Source: Cladophialophora immunda (taxonomy: Eukaryota; Ascomycota; Eurotiomycetes; Chaetothyriales; Herpotrichiellaceae). Taken from it: a stretch of 64,000 bases of DNA. The DNA lies in the NCBI RefSeq assembly GCF_000835495.1, contig NW_015622542.1, forward strand, positions 1,200,485 through 1,264,484. Direction: 5' to 3'. Below the pieces are notes generated by a model. It made no database searches. It worked only from the letters and a program-made list of their open reading frames with translations, and was not told where the DNA came from. Shown piece by piece: positions 1 through 10,908 of this stretch. How positions within the stretch are numbered: position 1 is the first letter of the stretch; the number at the start of each line of letters is the position of its first letter. Position numbers and translations under genes: made by a program.

Positions 1-1190
1 CGCGCTAGAACCAAGGGGATTCGGCACAAGAGACGGAGAATACCCCGGAGAGCAAAGGGAGAAACGTCTGACATGTGGTTTGTTCGTGAATTAGTCATGT
101 GTGACAAGTATTGACAGCACGCAAGCAAGCAAGCATGCACGCAAGGAGGGGGAGATCTCTGGTTTCCATTTGGGGGAATTCCACCCACTCTGGCGGGTCG
201 AGATTTTAGCGAGCCCAGTTTCTTGACGATTATGATACCCAATTGGCACTGAATGCTTTCCCTTGGGACATGCCTGTTCTTTTCTAGACTTTTTGGGGAA
301 ACTTTGATACAGGCTTTGCTTGGCTGTAAATCGGGTGGCTATTTGAGGATATATTTTTTCTTTTAAGACACGACGAGATTATCGTCTTCTGTTACAGAAC
401 TTGGGGTTTGGAGTACTTTGTAGTATTTGATTGCGTCTCTTAGGACACGAGAATGATTATAAGCCTGTTTCGGAAGTGATTCTCCCTCCCCCTTTTCCAA
501 GGAGGAAGACTTTCGCAGTCTCCTTCCCATGTATTATTGGGCGATGAGTGTCCCCAATGTACTCGGTATATTACCTAGCTATGTGCACCGACTTGCGAAT
601 AGCTGGGCCCGGTCTCGGGACTATCGGACGCAAAGGGACGAACGCCCATGAGGTTTTCTGCCCCGATCATTTCGAGATCCGGTCCCTGTCTCTTTTCATA
701 ACTGGCGGGTCCTTCTCGAACCATAGTCGTATCAAGCTGATTCTCCTGCTCGGGTCTGGAGCAGGCACGGATGCACGCATGCGCGGCTTCGTCTGTAGGG
801 GTGGTGAGCCGTAGTCGATTGTTGTTGTGACCTTGCATGGCAAGGATAGAGCTGACTTCCGCGCCCGCGACGAACGGGGGCTAGGCCGTGATGGCCGTGG
901 AATCGACGCCCCCGTCACTTACGTACGGCATGGGAGTGCTTCGGAGAAGATGGCCGTGTAGACAACACACATCCCCTTGACCCTCAGCCACAGCGGAAGA
1001 GGTTGGATTCCAGGCAATAGGACCTATCGCGGTGGGGAGATGACGTGGTGGCACATCTCGACTGCCCCCAGGGAGTGAGACAAGGCATATTACGAGCCAT
1101 GCAGGCAGGCATTTTGGTTGTTGAACGAGGTCCCTCGTGCCTGCAGAGAAGGCAAGTAAACTTCCCCAGCAAGCAATTGTGATCGTTCGT
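1..1190. other. Left-end stretch without a recognisable gene
   Basis: Only short overlapping reading frames (under 90 residues) are present, and none has a recognisable motif or convincing codon use. The stretch lies 3' of the minus-strand Prp18 gene and probably holds its 3' UTR plus intergenic DNA. A short GCAAGCAAGCAAGCATGCACGC-like low-complexity run sits near 120-143. Confidence 0.5.
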
Positions 1191-2345
1191 TCATCCCATC
1201 AACTGGCCCAAATCTTCCGGCGGCCACCTCGTCTGGGCGAAACTGATGCACCTCTTGATGCTCTGCAGGAACTTGCGCGTGACCTCGTCGCTCATGATGT
1301 GCGCCTGTTTGCCGCTCGAGCTCTCGTGCAGTTTCTCCCGCGCGGACCGCTCGTGGATGCCGACCATGGTGACGCCGATCGGCCAGGCGGCCTTGCCGAT
1401 GGACAAGGTGAGATACTCGTCGTTGGCCTCGACGTACCGTCTCTTCTGGGCGGACCGCACGATCTTGCAGATCGGCTCGAGCAAGTCCCGGTCGAGCGAC
1501 TGTTTCTCAAAGTGCCGGAACAGAGGGGTGAGGTCTTTCAGGACCACGAGGTAGCTGTTGTACGCGGCTTTCCCGCTGGAGGATTGCTTGACCGACGCGT
1601 CCCGCTCGGCGAGCGCATGGGACCATTCCGTGAGCAAGAGGGTGAAGTAGGATGCGAGCTGGCGGTGGAGGAAGGCGTATTCTTCTGTCCCCGGTTGAAG
1701 AGCGAGGGTCGAGGGGAGGAGCATGTCCTTTTCCTCGACGGGCTCCAGTGTGGTCGGGATAGGGCCGTTGCTCAGCTTTTGTGAAGAAGCCGTCACAGCC
1801 ATCCGGGTGAGGGTGTAGTAGCGCCTCAGTCGCGCAGAGTGGTCTTCATCGAACAGAGTGACCGGTTCGTTGATCTCACGGAGTTTGTTTCGCAACTCGT
1901 CGTCGGGGATATCCTCTCCGGTTTCGCCTGTGCCTGCTTCGCCCGTTTCCATTCCCCCATCCTCGAGAGCTGGTTGATCCGGTGCTTCGGGCAGCCCGAG
2001 GCGTTTTCTTCGTCTCCTCTCCTCTTCCTTCTCCTCCTCCTCTCTCCTCCTTCGAGAGTCCTCCGCCAGTTTCCGCAGCTTTTCCTCCCTGCGCGCGTTC
2101 CGCTCGGCCTCCTCCTCCTCGAGTTTCCGTTTCTTGGAGAGGCGTTCTTCCCGTTCGGCTGAGAGTCTGGCCTGTTCGGCGAGGTACTCGGCTTGTCGCG
2201 AGGCTTCAAGGTCCGCGCGTCGTACGTATTTATTTGCCGCTGTCGAAGCGGGAGAGTCGGGAGTTGGGGAGGGGGAGGAAGATGACTTTGACACTGGTGG
2301 TTTTGATCTGGCGATCTGAGCCGACATCAAGGATTTGAAGTCCAT
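1191..2345 (-). CDS. PRP18: Pre-mRNA-splicing factor Prp18
   Basis: Intronless gene for a 384-residue protein. Prp18 is a U5 snRNP-associated factor acting in the second catalytic step of splicing, promoting 3' splice-site use in the nucleus. Seen: the N-terminus MDFKSLMSAQI; a highly charged Glu/Arg-rich coiled region (about residues 45-135); an SFM/Prp4-like segment with ELRNKLREINEPVTLF (about 170-190); and the C-terminal Prp18 domain with the conserved loop WPIGVTMVGIHER followed by DEVTRKFLQSIKR. The reading frame is open for 56 more codons upstream, but the ATG at 2345 is chosen because MDFKSLM matches the family N-terminus. Human PRP18 is 342 residues and the yeast protein shorter; the extra length here is in the charged region. 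Family assignment is firm. Confidence 0.96.
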   Translation of the reverse strand: MDFKSLMSAQIARSKPPVSKSSSSPSPTPDSPASTAANKYVRRADLEASRQAEYLAEQARLSAEREERLSKKRKLEEEEAERNARREEKLRKLAEDSRRRREEEEKEEERRRRKRLGLPEAPDQPALEDGGMETGEAGTGETGEDIPDDELRNKLREINEPVTLFDEDHSARLRRYYTLTRMAVTASSQKLSNGPIPTTLEPVEEKDMLLPSTLALQPGTEEYAFLHRQLASYFTLLLTEWSHALAERDASVKQSSSGKAAYNSYLVVLKDLTPLFRHFEKQSLDRDLLEPICKIVRSAQKRRYVEANDEYLTLSIGKAAWPIGVTMVGIHERSAREKLHESSSGKQAHIMSDEVTRKFLQSIKRCISFAQTRWPPEDLGQLMG

Positions 2346-2925
2346 ATCGAGCGTTCTCAAGGAGATGCATGAACTCAGGCAAATCGTGACAGTAGTCTCA
2401 AGGGATGGAATAGGCAGATGAAATGAGGCGCAGGATACTTCGTACAGAGGAGTAGAGTAATTAATGGTTTTTAAAGAGTTCAAAAGTTTCCCCACAGCTT
2501 GGAGCCTCCACACAGCAGAAAGTTTCGCTAGTAACGAGTAAATTCCACGACTCTTTTCAACTCCGTACTTTCTAAACCCCCATTAAGGACCGCCTGTTTG
2601 GCATTGGCGAGGATCTTGGACAGTCCATGTATCCAGGTAACATCAAGATCCTACCTAGGTACACTCTCCCTCAAACCTCTCTACTGCAGATCAGTCCTAG
2701 TCCTAAAGTCGACTATTTCAAGATCACTGAGCAGCCTTGACCTGGGTTCTCGACAGATTGCACAGCTGAGGTGGCGGTCCAACTACCCAAAGCTCTATGC
2801 CATCGGCCCAGCATACTCGAAGTATTCCGACACACAAAGCCTGAAGAAGGTGCAAGCTTCTCCGTGCCATGCTGCTCCGAGGTATTGGAATGCTGCTCTT
2901 GGCATTCACCAGGTCGGATGGAGCA
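2346..2925. other. Gap between Prp18 start and a small gene
   Basis: About 580 bases containing the Prp18 5' flank. It carries one CTACCTAGGTAC element at 2651-2662, a motif that recurs elsewhere in this window. No gene is seen. Confidence 0.4.
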
Positions 2926-3246
2926 TCATCTGTCTTGATGGAGAGGTGGGTAACGGAAGTGATCTCGGATGATGAAGGACCACTGCGGCCGGTCGAGTAA
3001 TGGATGGGACTGATCCTCTCCATTGGGCTGCTCCATGCGGAAATCGCTTAGCAAACCGCCTTCATGGCGAGAGGCTGTGTACTTACTCTCTTCGGATAAA
3101 CCTGCGACAGACCTGGGATCTTCATACATCGGAAGCTGAATATGGTCCTTCTTCTGTCGGTACGCCTCCAGAGCCGCCAACACCACCGGTGCGAGGGCGA
3201 CAATGACCGCGATGATGCCAACAAGAGTCTCGGCAGAAAGATGCAT
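2926..3246 (-). CDS. Small putative single-pass membrane protein
   Basis: A 106-residue frame with an ATG at 3246. Residues about 7-27 form a clear hydrophobic segment (LVGIIAVIVALAPVVLAAL) right after a short N-terminus, followed by basic residues (RQKK), so a single membrane span or signal anchor is likely. The rest is polar. I do not recognise the family. A consensus donor GTAAGT occurs at 3086 downward inside the frame (after GLSEE), so an intron could change the C-terminal half; candidate acceptors lie near 3029 and 3013. The membrane segment is unaffected by that choice. Existence as a gene is only moderately supported. Confidence 0.42.
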   Translation of the reverse strand: MHLSAETLVGIIAVIVALAPVVLAALEAYRQKKDHIQLPMYEDPRSVAGLSEESKYTASRHEGGLLSDFRMEQPNGEDQSHPLLDRPQWSFIIRDHFRYPPLHQDR

Positions 3247-3667
3247 TATAGTTGATTCAGGGAGAGGTAGCTTTGTTCAATCGAGGGCTCATGGAAGCAA
3301 CTGATGGACCAGGTCGCCTTCGAGGGGATCCGATATTTATGGCTAATTCGCCGTCTCTGTCCTTGTCTCCGTCCGGGCCAGCGTCCCCCACGAGATCTAT
3401 GTCTGCTTCTTGCCAAACTCATGTTGAGGACGACAAATATTGGTTGCCACCAGAAGTTTGAACTTCGCCAGCGCCGCACCTGGCAGAAAACTCGGATGAT
3501 GAAGGCTAACAACATGTTCCGGAGGAGCCACTGTCAGAAAAGAGGCGCGGGTTTGTTGTGTTGTCATTCGCTATTATTTGGCCCTCGCTGGTGATCGCAA
3601 GGCTCCGCCTGCCCCAGGCGTTGCTGTGCTAGTGGTTGGCGGGAGGCCAAAAGTTCACCTCGAGAGC

Positions 3668-3721
3668 CGGAGCACACGTAGGGTTCGGAGCACACGAAGG
3701 GGCCGAAGCACACGTAGGGGT
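3668..3721. repeat. 18-bp minisatellite, three imperfect copies
   Basis: Three head-to-tail 18-base units start at 3668, 3686 and 3704 with the shared core GAGCACACG/GAAGCACACG and a G-rich end. They differ at two or three positions each. They lie in non-coding DNA. Confidence 0.85.
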
Positions 3722-4358
3722 CTCGAGAACAAGTACGGTCGACAAGCACTTCGCGGACTGCGTCAACATGGGCAGAATCTGTGACATGCGGTGGTTGGGA
3801 AACGGCAAAGGGTACATGGTGGACAGTTATCATCGCGCACCTTCGGCTCTGGCCAGTCGGATGAAAGGCACAACATGCTACTTGCGCCCTCTCTCTTGTC
3901 CCTCGATCAGAGCCTGGACCTGGTAAGGTTGGATTCGGCCATACATCCCAGACTCCTACGTAGGCGTTACTCGCTCCACCGAAATTCCAGCATGAGCCAA
4001 TCGAATCTGATTTCAGTGCCGAATGGGTTTCCTCTCTGCAGCTGTCGACGCCTGCTCTCTTTTGCCTCGCTACCCTTCACCGCGTATTATAAGAAATGCT
4101 CCCTTCTCAATCATGGTGGTTGCCGCACCCAGTCGAGCCGCAGCCTCGGTCCACGATCCACGAAAGATCAATTCATACCTACCTAGGTACCTGGGTAGTG
4201 ATCCTTGATACGGCCAACTACGACAAGGGAAGGAGAAGGGAATCTCGAATAAAGGACAAGAGATTGACGAACCGAAAACCGGGTGATTACATGGGAAACG
4301 AACGACCTTCACGATTGCAGATTTGTGGGTAAATTTCATAGCCCTCGACAACGAGGTA

Positions 4359-4377
4359 TCTCTCTCTCTCTCTCTCT
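4359..4377. repeat. TC dinucleotide microsatellite
   Basis: Nine TC units followed by further imperfect CT-rich sequence to about 4391, in intergenic DNA. Confidence 0.9.
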
Positions 4378-4851
4378 TCCTCGCTCTCTGTCTTCGCATC
4401 TTGGAGATATCAAAGAAGTATTTCGAAAATATAGGGGGGTATCTGTCCGTCAAAATGCTAAGTAGTCACAACAACAACAAGAAGAAAACCAAACCTCGCC
4501 TGCCGCCTTCTCCTTGTCTCTGTCCTCGCCTCTCCTCATTGCCACATAGATAGATTAGAATAGATCCATGTCGTCCTCACTGAAGGAAGCCGCGCTGCAC
4601 GCCGCTTCTGGGGACTCCTTATCATCGTTGCTCGTCAGATCCTTGGGCTCTCTTCGCAGCTTGGCGGGTATCGAGTTCATTGCTCATGCCTTCGGTACAT
4701 GTCGTTTCTCGCATCGTTTGTCCGGGGAGTCTTTGCTTTTCCCAAATAGATCTTCATGCACGCATATGCAGACATAAATCGCTGGCGTAGTTTGAACTCG
4801 CTGCACGGTAAAATAGCAACCAAACATGGCGTTCAAGGCATATCCGGATCT

Positions 4852-7795
4852 TCACCGAACCAACTTCGTTCCTGAACTGACCACCACAAACTCTACATCA
4901 CGGCCCATCGACCGCCACCGCTCAACTCCACCACTTACCAGCCAGGGCTGAAGATTCTTACACTGACTCACGTCAAATAGTTTGAGTTTCTGGCAGCCCT
5001 CGACGACGCTTTGAACTCCGAGGCCCGTTACACGAACACATCCCCGAACGGCGAGTTCGCGAAGGGAAGTCAAGTGAAGGCCGATTGAACGTAGGCTCGG
5101 GTCGGAAACAGCGCTGCCGCAGAAGGAGAGGTTCAGGTGGGTGAGATTCGGACAACCCAAGGCAAGAACCTCGGTGGCCGTGTCAGAGAGCGCGCAGCAG
5201 AAGGACTAACAGACATCACTTAGCAAATAGGTCACTGCATTCGTTGGAGGTGCCAGCACTTACCAGGTCAAGCTGTCTTAGACCACTACCCGCCCCATTG
5301 ACGAGCCACACAATGCTCTGATCGCTGAGATATGTGCAGTCGGCCAAACACAGTTTTCTCAAGCGTTCAAACTTGACATTGCCCCAGAATTGAAACCCAG
5401 CATCCGTTATAGTCGTACAGCGAGTCAAGTCCATTGAAACAATACGATTGTGCGCATGTGTTGCGATATGGGCCATCGTTCGATCAGTGATGTGCTTGCA
5501 GTAGCTTAGAGTGATGGAGCTCAGCTCTGGACATCCGATGACTGTGCCCGGGGGAGGTTGCTGCGGAGGAGTGTTGTTAAGTTTGGTGTTGATGACAGGA
5601 CGGTGCGAATTGATCTTGGTGCGGTTGCTAGGGGCTTGAGGCTGTGCCGTGACCACCCAGCCAACTATTCTCGCTAGTAATGTATCGCTGACTTTCCGGC
5701 AATTACTCAAGTCGACTTCCTTGAGTCCACGAGCCTTGTTTGCCATCTCCAGGATCGCCGGAGCAGTAACGTCCCAGACGCTCTTCATCCGCCACCCCTG
5801 GACATTGGCTCCGCATGTGTTGACCAAAGCGGCGAAGCCTTCGTCGCTGATGTGAAAGCAGTTGCTGATGTCAATGAATCTAGGTCTTTCCGCGACAAAC
5901 GGACAGATGCGGTTGATTAGGATGTCGTCCGTGATTTTTCGATTATAGCGTGATAGGTCAAGATGGTGGAGTAGATTAGGTGCAGTACTGAGAACATTCT
6001 GCCAATGGAGGGAAACTCCTTGCAAACGCATCAACTCATGCAAGTCGAGATATTCGAGTATCAGCGGCAGCAGTCTATCAGGGATCCTTCCCCGATTCAG
6101 GCCGCGACTGGAGCGTGGTCGGGGTTTGGGTCGACCTCCTGGGGAAAAGGGGTCGGAAAATGGAAAGCCGCTGCTGCCTTTATACTCGGACGTGGGAGAT
6201 GGCGTTCCAGATGCCGAACTCCTGGGAGATGGGTTGGTTGTGGTAGTAGGTGATGATCGAGGAGACCGGCGTCTCTGATCTTTTGCTGGCTCATCTGGAG
6301 GCGGCGGAGCAAGAGAGCCTCTCCTTGATCTTGATCTGACCTTCTCGAGGCCCTCACTCAAGAAAGGATCGGGGTCTGAAGGTTCAAGGGTATTGTTCGG
6401 TTCCTCCGTCTGGGCGGGCTGTGTCGAACTACTGATCTCAGTGTCTGTAAACGTTACCCGGGGTCCAGTGAAGATTTTCTTTTGCCTCCTCTCTTTTGAG
6501 TCCCGGATTTCAAGATCATGAATGTCAGGCGTTGCGTCTGCGTCGTTCATGACAACATCGTTATCTGACGCCAGCTGTAATCGGTACTTCGCGGTCTCCT
6601 CAATTTGTCGCAAGACACTCGGCGGACAGCGATTCCAAAAATCCGCCAGCACATTTTCGGAAATCATCAGGCACTCAACCTGGGTTACCGATCGCACAGT
6701 AGCCGTTCGACGGTCTGCTAGCGACAGACTCACCACCTCACCGAAGTACTGTCCTGGCTTGAGCCGAGCTTTCACCCGTGGTGTACCCGGCACGCCGTTG
6801 GGTTCTCCGGCCTTGTGTGGCTTGGGAGTTGACACATTCCTCTCATCCAACACTTCAACCTCGCCACGGACAATGAAATAGACCTCGCGGCCTCTGGTGT
6901 CTTGTTTGATAATGTCTGTAAAGGGTGCAAAGCTTCTTGGCTGGGCACTGAGACCGAGAAAATGGAGAATATCGGAAGGTAGAGAGGCAAACAGCGGCAG
7001 CTCCTTCAAGGTCGCACGAATGTTCACGAGGCCATGCCCTAATGCGCTTGCTGTTGACACCTCGTTCGTGCCGGGGCTGGGAGATTTGCGCCGCTTGCTC
7101 GAGCTTGTGACGCTGCCGTCACTGTCTCTCATGTATACGTCCTCTCCAACCGTCACCCTTGCTCTCTTAGAGCCTCTTCTTTCGTGGTTTGGGACGTCTT
7201 CCGTGCCGAGCAATACTTGTCTCTTCTTCTTCTCCAGTTGTGTCAGTCGTTCCAGTGCCTCGTCCCGAATAGCCTGTTCCACGTCAGGATAATTCGGTAG
7301 TATCTTTTTCAGGTCCTCCTTCTTCAGCGCCAGCACCATACACCTTGTTCGGGCAACCACCGTGGCGGTGCGAGGCCGTTCCATGAGGATTCCAATTTCT
7401 CCAAAGAAGGCACCGGGTTTTAGTTCAGCAAAGGTGCTCTCACCGTCCCGAGACGTCACCGCGACGGCGCCCCGGACAAGCCAGTACATCGCTTTGGCAT
7501 CTTCGCCTTCGGTGATGATGTAGTCATTGGTGTTGTGCAGCTGGGGTTTGAGGAGGAGGCCAATGTCGGCGAGGAAATCGTCCGAGGTGGATTGGAATAG
7601 AGGAAAAGAACGAATGCGGTCGATCAAGTCTAACGGCATGCCTTGGATCTGAGAGGTTGCTAAGGGGGACTGTCTGGCAGGTCTTGACGGATTGATCTTG
7701 GAGTCAAAACTGCGGACCAAGGAGACTTCTGCGGAAGGAGGAGCGGCGGTGCGGCCATGGTAGGGCGACAGTGCTCGTCCATGATGTCGGCGCAT
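4852..7795 (-). CDS. Dual cyclic-nucleotide-binding, F-box and LRR protein
   Basis: Two exons, 7795-5264 and 5205-4852, joined across a 58-nt intron (GTAAGT...TTAG); the join restores a continuous leucine-rich repeat (LDL|SFC). The product is about 961 residues. Seen in order: a disordered N-terminus; cyclic-nucleotide-binding domain 1 (about 60-165) with phosphate-binding cassette FGEIGILMERPRTATV; linker with RRGS; domain 2 (about 260-395) with cassette FGEVVSLSLADRRTATV; a long Ser/Pro-rich linker with RRGSL; F-box (about 570-605, IPDRLLPLILEYLDL); then LRRs of the F-box/AMN1 type to the C-terminus. Both cassettes keep the Glu and Arg that contact the cyclic nucleotide in known family members. 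Inference: an SCF ubiquitin-ligase adaptor whose action responds to cAMP or a related ligand. The frame is open upstream of 7795, but the first ATG is there. A GTAAGT near the C-terminus (after NLQPWL) was not used because the read-through end looks natural. Confidence 0.88.
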
Positions 7796-9648
7796 GTTTG
7801 CTGGAAGGGTTGTTGAGTCTGAGCGCGTGTCCACGCGAAATGAACTACTGCTCTTGGTGGACTGCCCCTCATCCCATGTTTCTCACATATGCTGTGCGAC
7901 TCCCCCTCTTGACTATGACTGCGTCTTCAGAAAATTGGAGACTAGGTCAAAACTCTTAGATAAAGAGTCGGTCTGGCAGATAGGCCTCTTGCTGGGCTCC
8001 ACTGGGAGGGTGCGTGAGTTCGCTGGCTTAGTAACGTAGGGGTCTAGGATGGCACGAGGTGTTCGGCACCGGGAGGTGGGAGGGAGGGCACAGTGAGGGT
8101 TTTCGCAGTCGTGACTTGTGACGACTTCGGGTTGTCAAATCTTGGGGAATGCGGTGGGTGGGTCGGGAAAGGATAGAATAGAGGGTCTTGGAGTCTCGAT
8201 GTCGATGATGACCTTGGGGATTTGCAGGTAGGTGTCTGAGAAGTACGGTTGACGCTTTGGAAAAGTGCTGGAAGGAATATCCGCATCCGACACAGAGAGT
8301 CTCAAAGGAAACAAGCGTTAGAAACGAGCACAGCAACGATCCAGAGCCGTGCAGCTGCAGGCCGCAAGTTTCAAGCCAGGGTCCCGTCTATCCACGAAGG
8401 TGGTGGGCTGTGGGTGGCTACCGTGGCGGGGAACCGCATATCCATCTTGGAGAAGGCCACTAGACGATGTTTCGAGAAAAGAGATGGAAGGATTGGACGC
8501 CGCCGCTTAGGCACTGGTTTGGGTAAAAGAAATTAGCACGAGCCGGCCCAAAGTCTCCCTCTAGGCCCGAAACCTGGCCCATCTCCTCCTGTTCTCTAGA
8601 CTGTGGTGTAATTGCATGAGAGAAGACTCCGAAATTGTTGCTTCGTATCAATGCTCCTCCACATCCCAAGTTTGGTGACACCACCGAGGGTATAACGGGC
8701 ACTGAGACACACACACGGAGAGCCCTCCAGCCCGTATCGGAAACACGGGGCATCGTAGGTACAAGTAGAACGGCAATACAGGTACACGGTGATGAGATAG
8801 AACGAGATGCGTCAGCAAAGTCCGAAACCAATTGCGCAATTCCTGCCAACAGCCTGGGAAAACGATGATTGCGACCGCTTAGTCGTAAGCAATCAAGCTG
8901 AGATTCCTAAGCGACCCAACCATACTGGGCCCTTAGGGGCACCTGTCTCTGGCTCGCAATCTCAGGGACTGACTGCACCCGAAGAGCCCTGCGAAGTCCA
9001 CCGCCGCTGCCCCAAATAGGGAGCTCCGACCCCCCATCGCGTCCCCATCGGCTTTACCCGCGGGAACTGCCTCACCGTGCACTAGAACACGTCCAGAAAC
9101 ATCGCTTGTATGCAGCGAGTGGCTGCCAAAAGGAAATCTTTCAGCCCTGCATCCACCGTCACTGCCTGCTTTCGATTGGAAGGGTTGCTCCAGATTTGCC
9201 TTCGTGCCTCCCAATCCGGCGAGGTGGATGCGTTCCTGAAGCTCGGGTTCAATTGACTTTGTAGCTCCAGATGTTGATTTACGTGAATTTTCCCCTTCCA
9301 TAAGCCACATGATCGTACTTCCGTGTGCGAGCCGGAGGTAATACTAGTACGGGCACCTCGTAATTCCCTCGTCATAAGCTAGCAGCCAACCACGTTCTGT
9401 ATGTTTGGATTCAGAGCTGAGAAGCGGTGAATGTGTTTCAACAGGCGAGCTATCCTCATCGAATGCGCGTGTGAGGCCTCGAGGATTTCCACCGGAACTC
9501 GTAGATGGGGGATTGCCAGATTGTGATCGAAGAATGGTGTCTTTGACAAGGGAGTAGGCGTGGAGGGGTGTGGCCCATGCTCTGACAAAAGACACACGAA
9601 CCTCCCTGTATAGCAATCTGTCGAGGTCCAGTCTCCGGTCTGCCGTCC
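7796..9648. other. 1.85-kb upstream region of the F-box gene
   Basis: No supported coding gene. Reading frames on both strands are short and lack recognisable motifs. It probably contains the promoter and leader of the minus-strand F-box gene and the 3' flank of the Tim17-like gene. Confidence 0.4.
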
Positions 9649-10350
9649 TCACCCTGAAAATTTCCTCCTCAACCACAAGATGTATGCCGGTGGATTTCCT
9701 CTAATTGATGCAGCTAGATCTTGCACCAGACCATAGGCCAGGGACAGTCTTAGAGCACTTCTTGCAGTTCGGGCGGCGGCGAAATGGTCGAGCCCTCGTT
9801 TCCAGCTGTAGATGCCAGCCAGAGTCATCCCAGCGATAACTGTGCTCCCAAAGTCTCTTTGCCCGGTCGCAACATCGTCATCCCCTCTTGCGAATAGACG
9901 AGCTCTAGACAGATCGACCATCTCTTCTGTGACCATAAACATTGTTGCCCAACCTGTACATATAGACCCGAACCGAACACCTTCCTTGATCCCACCAAAC
10001 ATCGCATGGTAGTTTTTGGACTTTTGGTAGAGAAACCATCCGGTTTGGGTTGTCGGGAGCCGGTGCGCGTTCTCGGCTCTATATCGATATGCGCCTTTTG
10101 TAGCGCCCTGAGATGCTCCTAGACTGAAGCCGCAAGCAAAGGATGCCAACATTAAGGTAGGAGCGCGCAGGATCAATGGGATCGACAGTCGTTCGTTTGG
10201 CCATCCCGTAAATCTGACCAATGCATTTTCCTCCTTTGCTTCCATCAGGGATTCTGAATTCAGCAGTGCACTGGCTAATGTAGGTTCTCCCTGAGAGGGA
10301 ACTTGGAGATCGTCTTCGTCGTCGTTCCGGGGGGACTTGAATGGCCACAT
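9649..10350 (-). CDS. Tim17/Tim22/Tim23-like membrane protein
   Basis: Intronless 233-residue protein with ATG at 10350. After an acidic, polar N-terminus it has glycine-rich hydrophobic helices: one near residues 60-85 containing FACGFSLGASQGATKGAYRY, one near 118-142 around the GGIKEGVRFGSICTGW segment, and one near 170-185 around STVIAGMTLAGIYSW. The spaced small residues (GxxxG-like) and the GGIKEGxRxG block resemble the Tim17/22/23 fold, found in mitochondrial inner-membrane translocases and related proteins such as complex I assembly factors. Family-level assignment is by eye and the exact orthologue is not identified. A mitochondrial inner-membrane location is inferred. It is divergent from the small gene at 10909. 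Confidence 0.7.
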   Translation of the reverse strand: MWPFKSPRNDDEDDLQVPSQGEPTLASALLNSESLMEAKEENALVRFTGWPNERLSIPLILRAPTLMLASFACGFSLGASQGATKGAYRYRAENAHRLPTTQTGWFLYQKSKNYHAMFGGIKEGVRFGSICTGWATMFMVTEEMVDLSRARLFARGDDDVATGQRDFGSTVIAGMTLAGIYSWKRGLDHFAAARTARSALRLSLAYGLVQDLAASIRGNPPAYILWLRRKFSG

Positions 10351-10908
10351 GCTGTACTCAAGCCCTCTGAAGCTGCGGACGGCTGCAATCTCGAATTTCT
10401 GCTCTGAGCGTTCGGTCTAATAGAAGTCAACCCCAATCTACCCTCGATTTCGATTTCAATGCCTCCAACATGCTGGCCGTACTCTTTACAATCAAGGTGC
10501 GACGCACTGCAAATGATGGGGTCGGCTGGGTTTGCACCTCACGAACAAAGCTTTGAAAGGGGACGTGTGGGCTAGCGCAGCTCTTGGGTGGGACTGGCGA
10601 GCTGATCACAAACCGGAAAATAAAAGATGCCGTCAGACAAGTCACAGCCTTGTCAGTTAAGAGCCCACCCCGCATTCGCTTCCGATGTTCTCTGCCTGCG
10701 GCGCGTCAGTCGCGCTTCACCCCCCGAAATTTTTGCAATTGAAGTCCATCAATGCCAACAAGTCTTGCTGATTCTTCTGTCCTCACAGCTGACGGCTCGA
10801 TCAAAGTGCTGAGCTGCTCTGCATTCTCGCCTTCCTATTCAGCTTAGGGTTTGAAGCCCGCGCCATTCAAATTGGTCACTGCACGCGAGGAAGAATCGCA
10901 GCCCCGAA
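10351..10908. promoter_or_regulatory. Divergent promoter region, Tim17-like / 174-residue gene
   Basis: 558 bases between two divergent start codons. No specific binding site stands out. It should contain both core promoters and 5' UTRs. Confidence 0.5.

Larger units (their letters stand above)
3247..4851. other. 1.6-kb stretch without a gene; short repeats
   Basis: No convincing coding frame on either strand. It holds an 18-bp tandem repeat (3668-3721), a TC microsatellite (4359-4377) and a CCTACCTAGGTACCTGGGTAG-like palindromic element around 4178-4197. The right end is the 3' flank of the F-box gene. Confidence 0.5.

Noticed and set aside
548..838. Overlapping frames of 87-88 residues on both strands near the left end
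   Set aside because: Too short, mutually antisense, no motif and no sign of conservation.
4555..4680. Short minus-strand frame ending in FSEDDMDLF that looks like a protein C-terminus
   Set aside because: Only 41 codons with a stop directly upstream; joining it to the F-box gene through its GTAAGT at about 4942 did not give a frame that reaches it, and the read-through C-terminus of that gene looks natural.
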